From positions 61,602,266 through 61,666,265 of the forward strand of contig CM038222.1 in assembly GCA_021442155.1 (NCBI GenBank): a stretch of 64,000 nt of DNA, in the 5' to 3' direction. This DNA is from Cymbidium sinense (Eukaryota > Streptophyta > Magnoliopsida > Asparagales > Orchidaceae). Positions 37,324-47,890 of the stretch are shown piece after piece; position 1 is the stretch's first letter; each line of letters begins with the position of its first letter. The notes beneath the pieces are model-generated. The model saw only the letters and a program-made list of their open reading frames with translations. It had not been told where the DNA came from and searched no databases. The position numbers and the translations under genes are program-made.

Positions 37324-38076
37324 TCATCGCACTGCTAAACTCTGCGAATCAGCCACAACCCCCAAATTCCCGGTATTTTTCTGCCTTAGCAAAACCCTAA
37401 GCTGAGATTTCTGACACTCCAAATTCTTATCGGCGCGCCCCTTCTCCCTCCCCAATGCTGGCGACCGAGCCTTAGCAGCCGTCCTCGGAGACTCCATAAA
37501 CCCCTTCCCACCCTTCTTGTTGTGCATATTCTCCCTCCCTTGCTTCCCTTTGCAATCGATCTCACCAGATCTGGACACACCAAACATCGCAATCTCACGC
37601 ATCTTTTCCTCGAGGACGATCGCGGCCTCGGTGAGCTTCATTTGTACGCGCTCCTCACGCCACGCGTCGGCGTATTTGAGCATTCGGCGCTCATCTTCGG
37701 CTTCTTGTATGGCGCGGTCGGCGGCGTCGCGGCAGCGCGCGGCCTCAGCCTCGGCCTCCGCGCGGAGGCGGCGCTCCTCAGCGAGCTCGATGGAGAGTGA
37801 TCTGGTGAAGGATTCAGCATCTCGGCGAAGACGGCGCTCGAACTCCAGATCGGAGCGGAGGTTGTCCATCTCGGTGCTGGGGAGGGCGAGGTCGTCCAAG
37901 GGATGGGAAGGGGATTCAATTCCTTCGAAGGGGAGGAGATGATGGGCGGGTTCATGATGGGATTCAGAAGAAAAATGGGGGTTTTGGTAGACCTTCCAAG
38001 GAAGAGAGGAAGGAGCGCCCATGGCTGTGCTGATGAGCTCCCCTGTTTTCGCTTCCGTGGATCGGGAGACTGTCAT
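37324..38076 (-). CDS. BRANCHLESS TRICHOME-like coiled-coil protein
   Basis: Intronless frame of 250 codons from the ATG at 38076; later (38022, MGAPSSLPW) or earlier (38133) starts are possible. It has a short N-terminal SLPWKVYQNPHF motif (residues 24-35), a long charged coiled coil (about 69-163) with FERRLRRDAE, EERRLRAEAEAEAARC and EDERRMLKYADAWREERVQM, and a C-terminal NLECQKSQLRVLLRQK (218-233). The order PWKxYxNP, ERRM-L-AD-WREERVQMKL-EA and LECQK-QL-xLLRQK is that of Arabidopsis BRANCHLESS TRICHOME and its relatives. BLT acts with STICHEL in trichome branching and cell shape in Arabidopsis; in this species only the family is inferred. The gene is GC-rich compared with its flanks, and antisense open frames over it are shadows. 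Confidence 0.82.
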   Translation of the reverse strand: MTVSRSTEAKTGELISTAMGAPSSLPWKVYQNPHFSSESHHEPAHHLLPFEGIESPSHPLDDLALPSTEMDNLRSDLEFERRLRRDAESFTRSLSIELAEERRLRAEAEAEAARCRDAADRAIQEAEDERRMLKYADAWREERVQMKLTEAAIVLEEKMREIAMFGVSRSGEIDCKGKQGRENMHNKKGGKGFMESPRTAAKARSPALGREKGRADKNLECQKSQLRVLLRQKNTGNLGVVADSQSLAVR

Positions 38077-38133
38077 CCGTTTTTGAGGTGGAAGCAAGCA
38101 CCCGATGTTGAAGATGAGAGTTGTGGGTCCCAC

Positions 38134-38689
38134 CTAACCAATAGTATGCTTCCTTTTGTTCGCATGTACCATATCCACGTGTCGGCTGTCAATTTTTTTC
38201 TCAAAAAATTATATAAATGTTAAAAATAAAATTACATGATTGGTTATACAATAGGCCTCAATTTTGAGACAAGATAATTACATATTAAATAAATTAAATT
38301 AAATTATATATCCTACTCAAAAAATATTTTGTTGAGTTATTTTACTTATTAAGATATTTATTGACAGATTTATATCATTGATCTTATATATTATCATAAA
38401 ATTAATATGATATTAAGTATTATAAATAAAATAAAATAAAATAATTAGATAAGTACAAAAAAATATCTTGACAAATTATTTAGATAATGAATGATTTTAA
38501 GTATGCATAAAAAATATTCTTATAATAACTGTAATATATTTCATAAGAAAAAAAAAATAAAAAAACTAAAATTATTGCTTTCAATTAAAGATATATAAGT
38601 CATCTACTTTTTTTCATCAAATTTAATCAATAAATAAAATTTAATAAAAATGAACATTTAAATCATCAAATAATTATTAAATTATTAAT
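38134..38689. other. Upstream region of the BLT-like gene, AT-rich
   Basis: Should contain the promoter of the BLT-like gene (minus strand). It turns very AT-rich beyond 38200. No other feature was recognised before LTR element B. Confidence 0.45.
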
Positions 38690-38694
38690 ATTAA
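38690..38694 (+). repeat. Possible target duplication of the B complex, left
   Basis: ATTAA directly outside the left end, repeated at 46057-46061. In AT-rich flanks a five-base match can be chance. Confidence 0.4.
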
Positions 38695-39532
38695 TGTTGC
38701 GTGTTAGAGAATTTTATTCTGTAGAATGAGATCTTTCAGCAAAATTATCCAACACACAAGTTATGATATGAACACGTTATAATGGAAAACCCGCATGGAA
38801 AACCACGCCTGCCCATAGAACTTTCACTACGTGTTCAAAAGATACGTGTCCCCGCTTCGCTCTCGAGAAGAAGGTATTTATAGCGGAAACAATATTGTGT
38901 AGAAAAGACAATATCCACAACTCCAACCCAAGGAGAAGTTTCCCAAAAGCGGTGATCGGGAGCAACCTCGATCTTCGTGAGAAAGGAGCGAACTGGTCTT
39001 TTCTAGTCCTGGGCGATCTCCTAAGGGCGAAGCCCGATCTTCGCACTAATGGTGGGGTGGTGAAAAGATCGCCAAGGTCGACCGGTGGTTCTCGTGAGCT
39101 CGGTCTTCAAATCGATTCTCCCCCTAAGGTGAGAATGAAGCTCTATTTATAGATTTTGGGAGTGGCCTTGTAAATTGCGGAAAACTCCAACCACTCCTGA
39201 CGGCCCAAGCGATCCCCGATCGACGGTGTATTTTGATGATCCGGGTGCCTTAATGATGTCTAATTGGGTGATCTTGGATTCGCTGGATTCGCCTTGACGA
39301 GCCGCCGATCCGACTATAAATATGTGACCATTTCGGATCGATCTATTTTCATGTTCGATTGATCCGAGTCGATTCGAGCTGGACGTATTATGCTTGATGT
39401 TGCTATGTTCGCCTCATCGAGACGGCTTGATCAAGTTTGCTGGGTGATTAGATCGAAACATTTCAAAATGCCTTGAGATTCGGTGATCGACATTTTCGGA
39501 TGTATGTTCCCCTATTTTGGGTGACATTATCA
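38695..39532 (-). repeat. B-type LTR, inverted copy
   Basis: Read on the minus strand it starts TGATAATGTCACCCAAAATA, contains CTATAAATAGAGCTTCATTC (a good TATA-type promoter word, near 39155-39135), then GTCGACCTTGGCGATC, CTTCTCCTTGGGTTGGAGTT, GGGTTTTCCATTATAACG and the end AACACGCAACA. It pairs with 40105-41000 as an inverted repeat. Confidence 0.7.
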
Positions 39533-40104
39533 GCCATCCAAAATATATGTCAAATACTTGAAAATAGCAAATTCTTCAATGAAATTTGAGTCCATCAATC
39601 AGCGATTGAGAGAACGATCTTCATGGAGCACAAGATTATGACTACTTGCCGGTAGGCCGCAAATGCGTGTATGCGCGGTGCGATTTCGAGGTTACGGATC
39701 CATCCGGTGCTCAGAGTTTCATGGCGCTCAGGCGCTGTGGCGCTGCTTAGCTCGGCTGGGCGGCTGATGGCGCAAGGCGCCATGCCGCGAACAACCGCCT
39801 GGCACTGTCGCGACGGCTGGGTCCGCGGCGCTAACCGCCGGCCGAACTGCCGGCGGGTCAGAATCACGGCTGCGAACCGCTTCATATACCAAGATGCGGC
39901 CGCGAACCGCCGGCCATCGTCGCGAATCCCGCTTCGCTATTCGCTTCGCACCACAAATTTCAGATCACTTCAGGCTGCCTCAACGCCAAGGCTGATTCCT
40001 CGACAGACCTCTCGGCTCACCGACCCGCTCACATTCGACGCTCGCTATCAGAACGGCGCTGATAGATTCGCCCGTTTCAGTTCGCCATGGACCCGCCGAG
40101 GCTC
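39533..40104. other. GC-rich spacer between the inverted LTRs of B
   Basis: The left 120 bases, read on the minus strand, match the sequence just before the A1 and A2 3' LTRs (CAAATTTCATTGAAGAATT, TTTTCAAGTATTTGACATAT), so they are the 3' end of an element interior in minus orientation. The rest (39650-40090) is GC-rich with repeated CGCGAACCGC and CCGCCGGCC words and encodes no recognised protein; the open frames at 39671-40132 and 39595-39885 reflect composition. Confidence 0.5.
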
Positions 40105-41000
40105 CTCATACACTCACGGCAAATCGCTCTAACTACATCCTCTAAAATTAATCTAATCAAGCGAATCTCAAGGCATTTTCGTAAATGTTTCGATCTAATC
40201 ACCGATTTCAGCAAACTTACAAACTGACTGCCTCGATGAATTTAACATAAGAATATCAAGATAGTCCGATCCGAAGCTCAATCGACTCGATCATTATCGA
40301 GCATGAAAATGGATCCCGATCCGCCAAATGGTCACCAAAATCATATATTTATTGATCGAAGGCTCGTCAAGACTAATCCAACGAATCCAAGATCACCCAA
40401 TACATCATTAAGGCACATCATCAAAATACACCGCTCGATCGAGGGGATCGACCGCCGTCCGATGGGGAGTTGGAGTTTTCCAATTACAAGGCTCGCCACT
40501 CCCAAAAAATCTATAAATAGAGCTTCATTCTCACCTTAGAGGGGACCGGAATCTGATTTGAAGACCAGAGAGCTCTGAGAACCACCAGTCGACCTTGACG
40601 CCGACGATCTTTCACCACCAATGCCACCACCAATAAGTTCAAGATCGTGAGTCGCCTCAGAGATCGCCTGTGAGGACTAGAAAAGACCGCTTGCCGCCCT
40701 TTCTCCAAGATCAAGAGGTTGCTCCGTAAGATCGCCTCGCCGCTTTGGGAAACTTCTCCTTGGGTTGGAGTTGACCGACATTGTATTTTTCTACACTCTA
40801 ATGTTGTTTCCGTCAGAACACCTTCTTCTCCAACTAACGAGAAGCAAGGACCAGATCTTTGAACACATAGTGAAAGTTCTCTCAAGGCCCCGTGGTTTTT
40901 TCCTTAACGGGTTTTCCACGATAACCTGTTCATATCCCCTTGTGTGTTGATAATTTTCGATAAGATCTGATCTACCTAATAAAATTCTCAAGACGCAACA
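40105..41000 (+). repeat. B-type LTR, plus orientation, left of gag
   Basis: From about TCATACACTCACGGCAAAT to CTCAAGACGCAACA. It includes CTATAAATAGAGCTTCATTC at about 40510-40530 as a likely retroelement promoter, then ACCAGTCGACCTTGACG, CTCCTTGGGTTGGAGTTGAC and TTAACGGGTTTTCCACG. The left border is approximate. Confidence 0.65.
40506..40530 (+). promoter_or_regulatory. TATA-type promoter word in the B LTR
   Basis: TCTATAAATAGAGC, conserved in the inverted copy (39135-39160, minus strand). A TATAAATA box in the middle of an LTR is the usual start region for retroelement transcription. Inferred from position and conservation only. Confidence 0.45.
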
Positions 41001-41389
41001 TGCTGTGGGAAAACAGCCCCATTGCTATATCTCCAATATGGTAAACGGTTTGCCCAACGCCTCATTCTCGATCAAGGACGCCAAGTCTCCAACACTTCTA
41101 CATAACGACTTGCCCCTGTGAGGGTCCCAGCCCCTCTTTGAAGATCGCTCAAAGGATGGAGGATTCCTGAACAAAATTCTTCGACGAGAGGAAGAAAACG
41201 CTCCAACACGCCTGAAGAGCGTTCCGACGGCCCTCAAAGATAATCCATTTTCTTCCCGAGAATGATTACCCGAATGCCGGATCAACAAGTAGAGAACCCT
41301 TGGCACCACATCCGTGATGTCAACTCGATACCCTACTCACCCCACATGAATGACTCACGGGAGAAACTCCACGCCACCTTATAATGCGA

Positions 41390-42060
41390 ACTACGACGAT
41401 CGGTGCGTGAAGAGTTCTGCAAACAATCAATGATCCATTCTCCCGCCGCTTCTTCCAAAACTCGCCCCGCCACGAGATCATCTCGCACAATTCGACACGA
41501 GATTCAAGCTTCCCAAAGATGGACCTTTACAATGGCACCAACCTCCAGCCATTCCCTCACTCTCAAAGGACAAAGCTGGTTTTCTATTATTCGCCGCTAA
41601 GGGTCCGTCCATCATTTGGAGAGCTCGCTTTTTTTGTAGTAGCCTCTAACAAGAGAATCATCGTGATTCATCACATCTCTCCTAATCCGTAACGATGGAG
41701 AGTCCTCAAAGAATACTTCCAGGTTCTCCTCAAGCCCGACATACCGTGAGTAGATCCGTAACTTTGAGGGCGTTTCTGAGGACTCCGCCAGATACTTATT
41801 CATCATTAATGCGAGACACCCCATTCCTATGTGACTGTCCAATCAATAGACACAAATCTCACCGACGGCTTATGCTGCTCATCGCAGCTTGAACCACCAA
41901 GAAGAAGGTTCCCAAAGGTGATGTTCAAACATCTCAAAAAAAGAAGAAGGCAAAGAACCTCCCCCAAAACCTCCTCAAGAACCTCGATGACTCAATCAGA
42001 GGAAATATACCTTCAACATGCGCTAACATCCTACTATTCAGAAGAGGATAGCGCCAAGTG
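41390..42060 (+). pseudogene. Ty3-type gag remnant in element B
   Basis: Scattered frames give DPFSRRFFQ, FPKMDLYNGTNLQPF (near 41510), LTLKGQSWFS (41571-41600), FGELAFFVVASNKRI and RVLKEYFQ. In plant Ty3 gag proteins the order is PxxDLYDGT, then LTLKGPAxxWFxSL, then SFxELxxxF with a KR-rich loop, then GESLKEYxxRF; the same order is seen here. Frameshifts and stops occur throughout. No protease, reverse transcriptase or integrase follows; the sequence goes straight into the tandem array. Confidence 0.6.
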
Positions 42061-42316
42061 GCCGCACCTTTAAAGCTCGGAATTGGAAATCAAGAGAAAT
42101 TTCGCCACTTTCACCGCAAATGGTGGCACACCATCAAGAGTGCCACCACTCAAGGAAGAAATCAAAAGACCCATTCAAAGTGATATCCACGCCAATTGGA
42201 AAAGAATCAATCGAATATTTAAACATACCCCAACTGGGGCAACTCTTAATCTCAAAAGATAAGCAAGTCAAGAACACCAATGAAAAGGCAAAGATCAATG
42301 GTCAACTCGCTACAAG

Positions 42317-45020
42317 TTTCATACAAATATTCGACCTTCTTCCATACGTTAACGCCATCGAAAACACTGACAAACAACCCAAAGATAGTCAAAACGCCCT
42401 GGTGGACTTCTCGAATTCTTCCATACGTTAACGCCATCGAAAAACACTCGACAAACAACCTGTGATAGTCAAAACGCCCTGGTGGACTTCCCCCACCTTC
42501 TTCCATACGTTAACGCCATCGAGTAAACACTCGACAAACAACCCAGTGATAGTCAAAACGCCCTTGGTGGATTCCCCACCTCTTCCATACGTTAACGCCA
42601 TCGAAAGCAAAAGCTCGACAAACAACCTGTGAAAGGTCAAAAGTCCTTGTGGATTCCCACGCTCTTCCATAAGTTAGCGCCGAATAATAATATTCACCAA
42701 TAACCTAGAAAAGTCAAAACTTTGTACCCACTCCACATGTGTTAATGTCATCGGATAACACTCGACAAACAACCTTGATGGGTCAAAATCTCGGATTCTA
42801 TATTCTAACATGCAAGTTAACGACATCAATTTCAACCGTTGAACCATCCATTAGTTTCAAGAAATCTTATTTCTACATGGAGGGACTACGTATCATCTCC
42901 CGTCGGTCCGCGCCGACCATGACCAAACCATCTTCGGTCACCACCGATCACGGTCACCACCGGTCGTCGGTCATTGCCACTATCGACATCGTCGCTACAA
43001 TCTCCGTCGGTCATCGCCAACCTCTGCGGTCCATTCGCCGCGCCATCCTCGCAGAATCTGCGTCGGTGCGCCGCGACTATCGCCGTTGCATTTGCGACCA
43101 TCCCGTCGGCGCCAACCCTCCTCGATTGTCGTCCTTTGCCATCGCTGCGGTCATCACCATGCGTCGGTCATTCAGCGACTCTGACTCATCGCCCGCCGAC
43201 TGTGACCCGGTGGACTTGACCTCTTCCATACAGTTAGCGCCCGGGTAACACCGACAAACGGAGATGGGTCAAGATCTTCGGCCGATTTTCAACCTCTTCC
43301 ACAGTTAACATCGTGGTAAACACGACAAACAACCTGGGATGGGTCAAAGGTCATTAGTGACTTTCGACCTCCACAGGTTAACGTCGTGAGCAAGACTTCG
43401 ACAAACAACCTCGGATAGGTCAAAACTTTCCTCTCCACAGTTAACGTCGAGCAAACACTCGATAAACAACGGATGGGCCAAAATCGCCAGTGATTCAATT
43501 CCTCTTCCGAGTTAACGTCGAGTCACACCGACAAACAACCTCGGATAGGTCAAAACTTTGTACCTACTCCAGGTTAGCGTCATCGTAAACACTCGATAAA
43601 CAACCGGATGGGCCAAAATCCCGGTGGATTGATTCAACCTCTCCACGCAGTTAACGTCGCCGAGTCATCACGACAAATAACGCGGAATGGTCAAAACTTT
43701 GTACCCCTCCACCGTTAACGCGTCATCGAGCAAACACTCGATCAACCTGGATGGGCCAAAATCCTCGGATTCAATTCAACCTCTTCCAGCGTTGCGTCGC
43801 CGAGTCACACCGACAACAACCCGGATAGGTCAAAACTTTGTACCTACGCCACGCGAGTTCGTCAGTCGCACTCGACCGCCGCATAGGTCAAAAATCCTCA
43901 GCGGATTCAATTACCTCTTATCTGAGGTTAGCGTCGTCGGGTAACACTCGACAAACAACTCCGGATGGGTCAAAATTCTCGGCGGATTGATTCAACCTCT
44001 TCACGAGTTGCGTCGCCGGGTAACACTCGACAAACAACCTCGGATAGGTCAAAATCCTCGGATTGATTCAACCTCTTCCACGCAGTTAGCGTCGCCGGGT
44101 AATACCACGACAAACAACCCGGATAGGTCAAAATCCTCGGCTTCAATTCGACCTCTTATCTGAGTAGCGTCATCGGGTAACACTCGATAAAAACACCTGG
44201 ATGGGTCAAAATCCGGATTCAATTCAACCTCTTCCACAGTTGCGTCATCGGGTAACACCCGACAAACAACCCGGATGGGTCAAAATTTCGGATTCAATTC
44301 AACCTCTTTCCGCAGTTGCGTCGGGTAACACTCCAAACAACCTCGGATAGGTCAAAATCCTCGGATTGATTCAACCTCTTCCACACAGTTAGCGTCGCCG
44401 GGTAACTCCAAACACAACCGGATGGGTCAAAGATCCGGTTATTCAACCTCTTCCATGCAGTTGCGTCGCCGGGTAACACTCGACAAACAACCCGGATGGG
44501 TCGATCTCGGATTCAATTCAACCTCTTCCATACGAGTTAACGTCATGGGTACCACGACAAACAACCCGGATAGGTCAAAATCCTCCAGATTCAATTGACC
44601 TCTTCTATCGTTGCGTCATGGTAACGCACTCGACAAACAACCCGGATGGGTCAAAATCTCGGTGATTCAACCTCTTCCATACGGGTTGCGTCGCCGGGTA
44701 ACACCACGACAAACAACCTCGGATAGGTCAAAATCCTCAAGCCAGTTCAATTGCCTCTTCATACAACGTCGCCGTAACACTCGACAACAACCCGGATGGG
44801 TCAAAATCACCGGATTAATTCAACCTCTTCCATTAAGCGTCATGTCACCACCGACAACCCCGGATAGGTCAAAATCCTCAACGGATTCTGACCTCTTCAT
44901 GATTAACGTCGTAGGTCACTCGACAAACAACCTCGGATGGTCAAAATCGCCAGTTAATTACCTCTTACAGTTAACGTCGTAGTCACCTCGATAAAAGCCA
45001 CCGGGTCAAAGATCTCATGG
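42317..45020 (+). repeat. Large tandem array of the about 80-bp unit inside element B
   Basis: Roughly 30 copies in two blocks (42317-42830 and 43205-45020), split by a GC-rich insert (42880-43200). A clean unit near 44041-44120 is 80 bases with CCTCGGATAGGTCAAAATCC, TCGGATTGATTCAACCTCTT, CCACGCAGTTAGCGTCGCCG and GGTAATACCACGACAAACAA. The first block has a variant spacer (CAAAACGCCCTGGTGGACTT). CG sites are largely kept here, unlike in A1, so this array is less decayed. Confidence 0.9.
42880..43204. other. GC-rich insert interrupting the B array
   Basis: CGTCGGTC/CACCGCC-rich stretch without unit structure, similar in style to the triplet-rich LTR blocks. A 169-codon frame crosses it but has no family signature. 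Confidence 0.4.
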
Positions 45021-45379
45021 CCAACCATTGTACGATCACCGGCCATTCTTATTACCGCTGCGTCGACCATAATCTTGGCGTCACCACCATCGTCACGGTC
45101 ATCGCATATTTACCGCCGATTTTCGACGATGCGGTTTGACCACCCGTCGACCCAACCAGCCGTCGTCGGTCGCGCCCGTGATCGTCGCCGGTCGCTGCCG
45201 ACCTTCACGAGAACTTCACCGACCTTGGCCGCTACAAATACCATCGGCAATCTTGCGGTCACCACCATCAGCCGGTCATCCCGCCACTCAGACGTGGTCG
45301 CCGTCGACTTGCGATTCTCTGCGGACACCCGTCGGCCGACTACCATGGTCTCTGCGACCATCACGCAACTCGTGATCGA
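45021..45379. other. GC-rich segment after the B array
   Basis: Contains CGTCGGTC, CACCACCATC and GGTCATC words like the insert at 42880. It may be the same block duplicated. No protein was recognised. Confidence 0.35.
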
Positions 45380-45560
45380 GATAAAATTATTCCAAGAAGA
45401 GTGCCCAAACTCACCGGGGAGGCTGCACTCTGGTGGAGATGAGGTGAGGTTGATCCAAGAAGAGTGCCCAAACTCCCAGGAGATATGCTCTGGCTGGTGG
45501 GGGTGGATCCAAAAAGAGTGCCCAAACTCCCACCAAGGTATGCACTCTAAGAGAAGAGGG
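45380..45560 (+). repeat. Short tandem repeat of about 60 bp in element B
   Basis: Three copies of AGAGTGCCCAAACTC followed by a variable part with GGTGG or CACCAAGG and TGCACTCT. It lies just before TTTTATAGACCCTTCTAGG, the segment that precedes the 3' LTR in A1 as well. Confidence 0.6.
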
Positions 45561-45639
45561 AGATGAGAAAAGTGTGCCTTTCCCTCTCTTCACCTTGGGG
45601 TTTTATAGACCCTTCTAGGCAAAGGGTAAAAGCCGCCCT

Positions 45640-46056
45640 GCTGAGAACCACCGGTCGACCTTGACGTCGACGATCTTTCACCACCACTGATGGTGCAAAG
45701 ATCGAGCTTCGCCCTAGGAGATCGCCCAGACGAAAGACCAGTTCGCTCCTTTCTCCCAAGATCAAGAGGTTGCTCTAAGATCAGTTCTCCGCTTTGGAAA
45801 CTTCTCCGGGTTGGAGTTGACCGATATTGTCTTTCTACACTCGGAATGTTGTTTCCACGAATACCTTCTTCTCAACTAACGAGAAGCGAGGATCAGTATC
45901 TTTTGAACACATGGTAAAGTTCTACAAGCGGCAGAGTGGTTTTCCCTTAACGGGTTTTCCAATGATAACCCTGTGTTCATATCCCCGCCTTGTGTGTTGG
46001 ATAATTTTTTGGGCTCTGACGAAGATCTCGCGTCTGGAATAAAATTCTACGCAACA
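45640..46056 (+). repeat. B-type LTR, 5'-truncated right copy
   Basis: Begins in the middle of the LTR at GAGAACCACCGGTCGACC, directly after the interior end, and runs to the end TTCTACGCAACA. The promoter half of the LTR is missing. It is parallel to 40563-41000 and inverted relative to 38695-39110. Confidence 0.65.
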
Positions 46057-46061
46057 ATTAA
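46057..46061 (+). repeat. Possible target duplication of the B complex, right
   Basis: ATTAA, matching 38690-38694. Confidence 0.4.
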
Positions 46062-47700
46062 TAATCTTGATCATGCATTTGATGATAATTGTATAAAAAG
46101 ATAATTTTATATAGAATTAATGATTTTGCCTACCATTTTATATTATTTTAAAATTAAGATCACATGATTAATTAAAGCTTATAATATAATAAATATATAT
46201 AGATTAACTTTTATTAATATTACATGACAATTTAATCATTTATTATGCATATAAAAGTACAAAAAAAAATATTTTAACAATATACAAGTGACCAATATAT
46301 TTTTATATTTATATTTTGTTAATTAAAATCATTTCATACATATAATTTATTATTTACAACTTGTATATGTATTTGGTTATAAATTACTTTAAAAAATAGT
46401 TATATTTTAAAATGGATTTTATTTTATCATGTAATTGAAATCATTAGTGTGTATATTTACTATAATAAATACAATATGGTATGTTGTAGAATCATAATTG
46501 GCCATTTAAAAGGATCTCTCAAGAAGCACAACAATGCAGACTCTTTCAACGTATGGGCAACTTAAAGATTTATGCCTTTAAATATATATATATTAATAGA
46601 TCTTCATAAAATATATGTATTAAAATATTAATGATTATTCAAATTCAAATTTCAATAAGTTATAATCAAATTAAATGTCTCTGTGAGACAAATACATCGA
46701 TGCCAAAAATAATTTGATTTGAATCCAAATGAGTGCAAATTAAACACTCGAAGTATTATTAAAATGTTAAAGCATTAATTGAAGGGTCAAATAAATTTTG
46801 AATCAATCATGTTTTCATTAAAATAAAGCGACGATGAGAGAATCTAATGGAAGATCATTCAGATCCTAAATCATTAAGATACTTAAATGTTTAAAAATAA
46901 TTTATTATTAAAAGAATTAATATGAACTTTTCAATATAATTTTTGAGATATTAGCTAATTTTACTGAAAATATGACTCGAGATGCTAAAAATATGATAAT
47001 ATTTTCATTATGAAAGTGGAGGAATAGAGTTAAGAGCTAAGTTTGAGTGTTTGGAGCTTAAAAAATACTATTAAGCTATTTCAATCACTCTTAGGGTCTG
47101 TTTAGTTGCCTGCATTTAAATGTAAAGTAAACTAATTAAAGAGAATTTAATTTTTTGAGTGTTTGATATAGTGCAAAGTTTAATTTCAATGCATTTGTAA
47201 TGTATTTGAAATATATTAGAATGGTCATTTTGGGTGTATTTGGGTCGCGGTTTGGTAATTCAATCTAGTAATGATAAAGTGTTCGATTCCCGCATTGGCC
47301 ATACCACGCCCAGTTTGTGCCGTCGGTCATCGGACGTCATTGCCTCCGGTAATCTCAAAAATATTTTACATTACATTTATTTTACCAAACAAGAAAAAAG
47401 AAATTCATGTATTTGTAGAGTTTTCAATCAAACAAGTTAAAGTAATCCAAATACACTACATTTCTTTTATTTATATTCATTCTTTCTACATCTGACAAAC
47501 ATTAAGCTATTCTTCTATTATCATATGCTAGCTATTATAACCTAGTTATTTTTAACTTATTGTTGACTAATCTTTATACAATAGATATATAAATAATCAT
47601 TCACAACTTTGTAATATCATATTATCTAATTAAAAAAATTTCAAATTTTATAACTCCAAATAGATCGTGGGTTATTTAGAGCGAATCAAGTCCTATAATT

Positions 47701-47701
<1 letters not shown>

Positions 47702-47732
<31 letters not shown>
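47702..47732. repeat. Poly-T run of 31 bases
   Basis: Uninterrupted T31. No SINE or LINE body is evident next to it. Confidence 0.95.
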
Positions 47733-47733
<1 letters not shown>

Positions 47734-47846
47734 TGTTTTCACATTAAAAAATATTGCAATCTCTCATCAATTTTATCTCTGTGTATGTTTAATATTCCTA
47801 TTATGCTAAAATTTGATCTATGTTTATCATTGAAAATTTGTAAGCA

Positions 47847-47848
<2 letters not shown>

Positions 47849-47886
<38 letters not shown>
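47849..47886. repeat. (TA)n microsatellite
   Basis: About nineteen TA units. Confidence 0.95.

Positions 47887-47890
<4 letters not shown>

Larger units (their letters stand above)
38695..46056. mobile_element. Rearranged LTR element complex B
   Basis: Both outer ends are the 3' end of the same LTR in opposite orientation: TGTTGCGTGTTAGAG at the left and TTCTACGCAACA at the right. Inside are an inverted LTR (38695-39532), an about 0.57-kb GC-rich spacer, a second LTR in plus orientation (40105-41000), a gag remnant (41390-42060), a large 80-bp tandem array (42317-45020), a short repeat block (45380-45560) and a 5'-truncated LTR (45640-46056). A normal LTR element has two direct LTRs, so this is a composite or an inversion product. 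The unit shared with A1 and A2 and the common ...GCAACA end show that A and B are related families. Confidence 0.65.

Noticed and set aside
37517..38223. Plus-strand open frames of 92-141 codons over the BLT-like gene
   Set aside because: Antisense shadows created by the high-GC coiled-coil codons.
42739..45566. Open frames of 70-169 codons across the B array and its GC-rich inserts
   Set aside because: Frames change between repeat units, and no gag, pol or host domain is visible.
47230..47380. tRNA-like B-box word GTTCGATTCCCGC near 47281
   Set aside because: No cloverleaf could be drawn and the A box is poor. It may be a decayed SINE head, but no body, tail or duplication was found.
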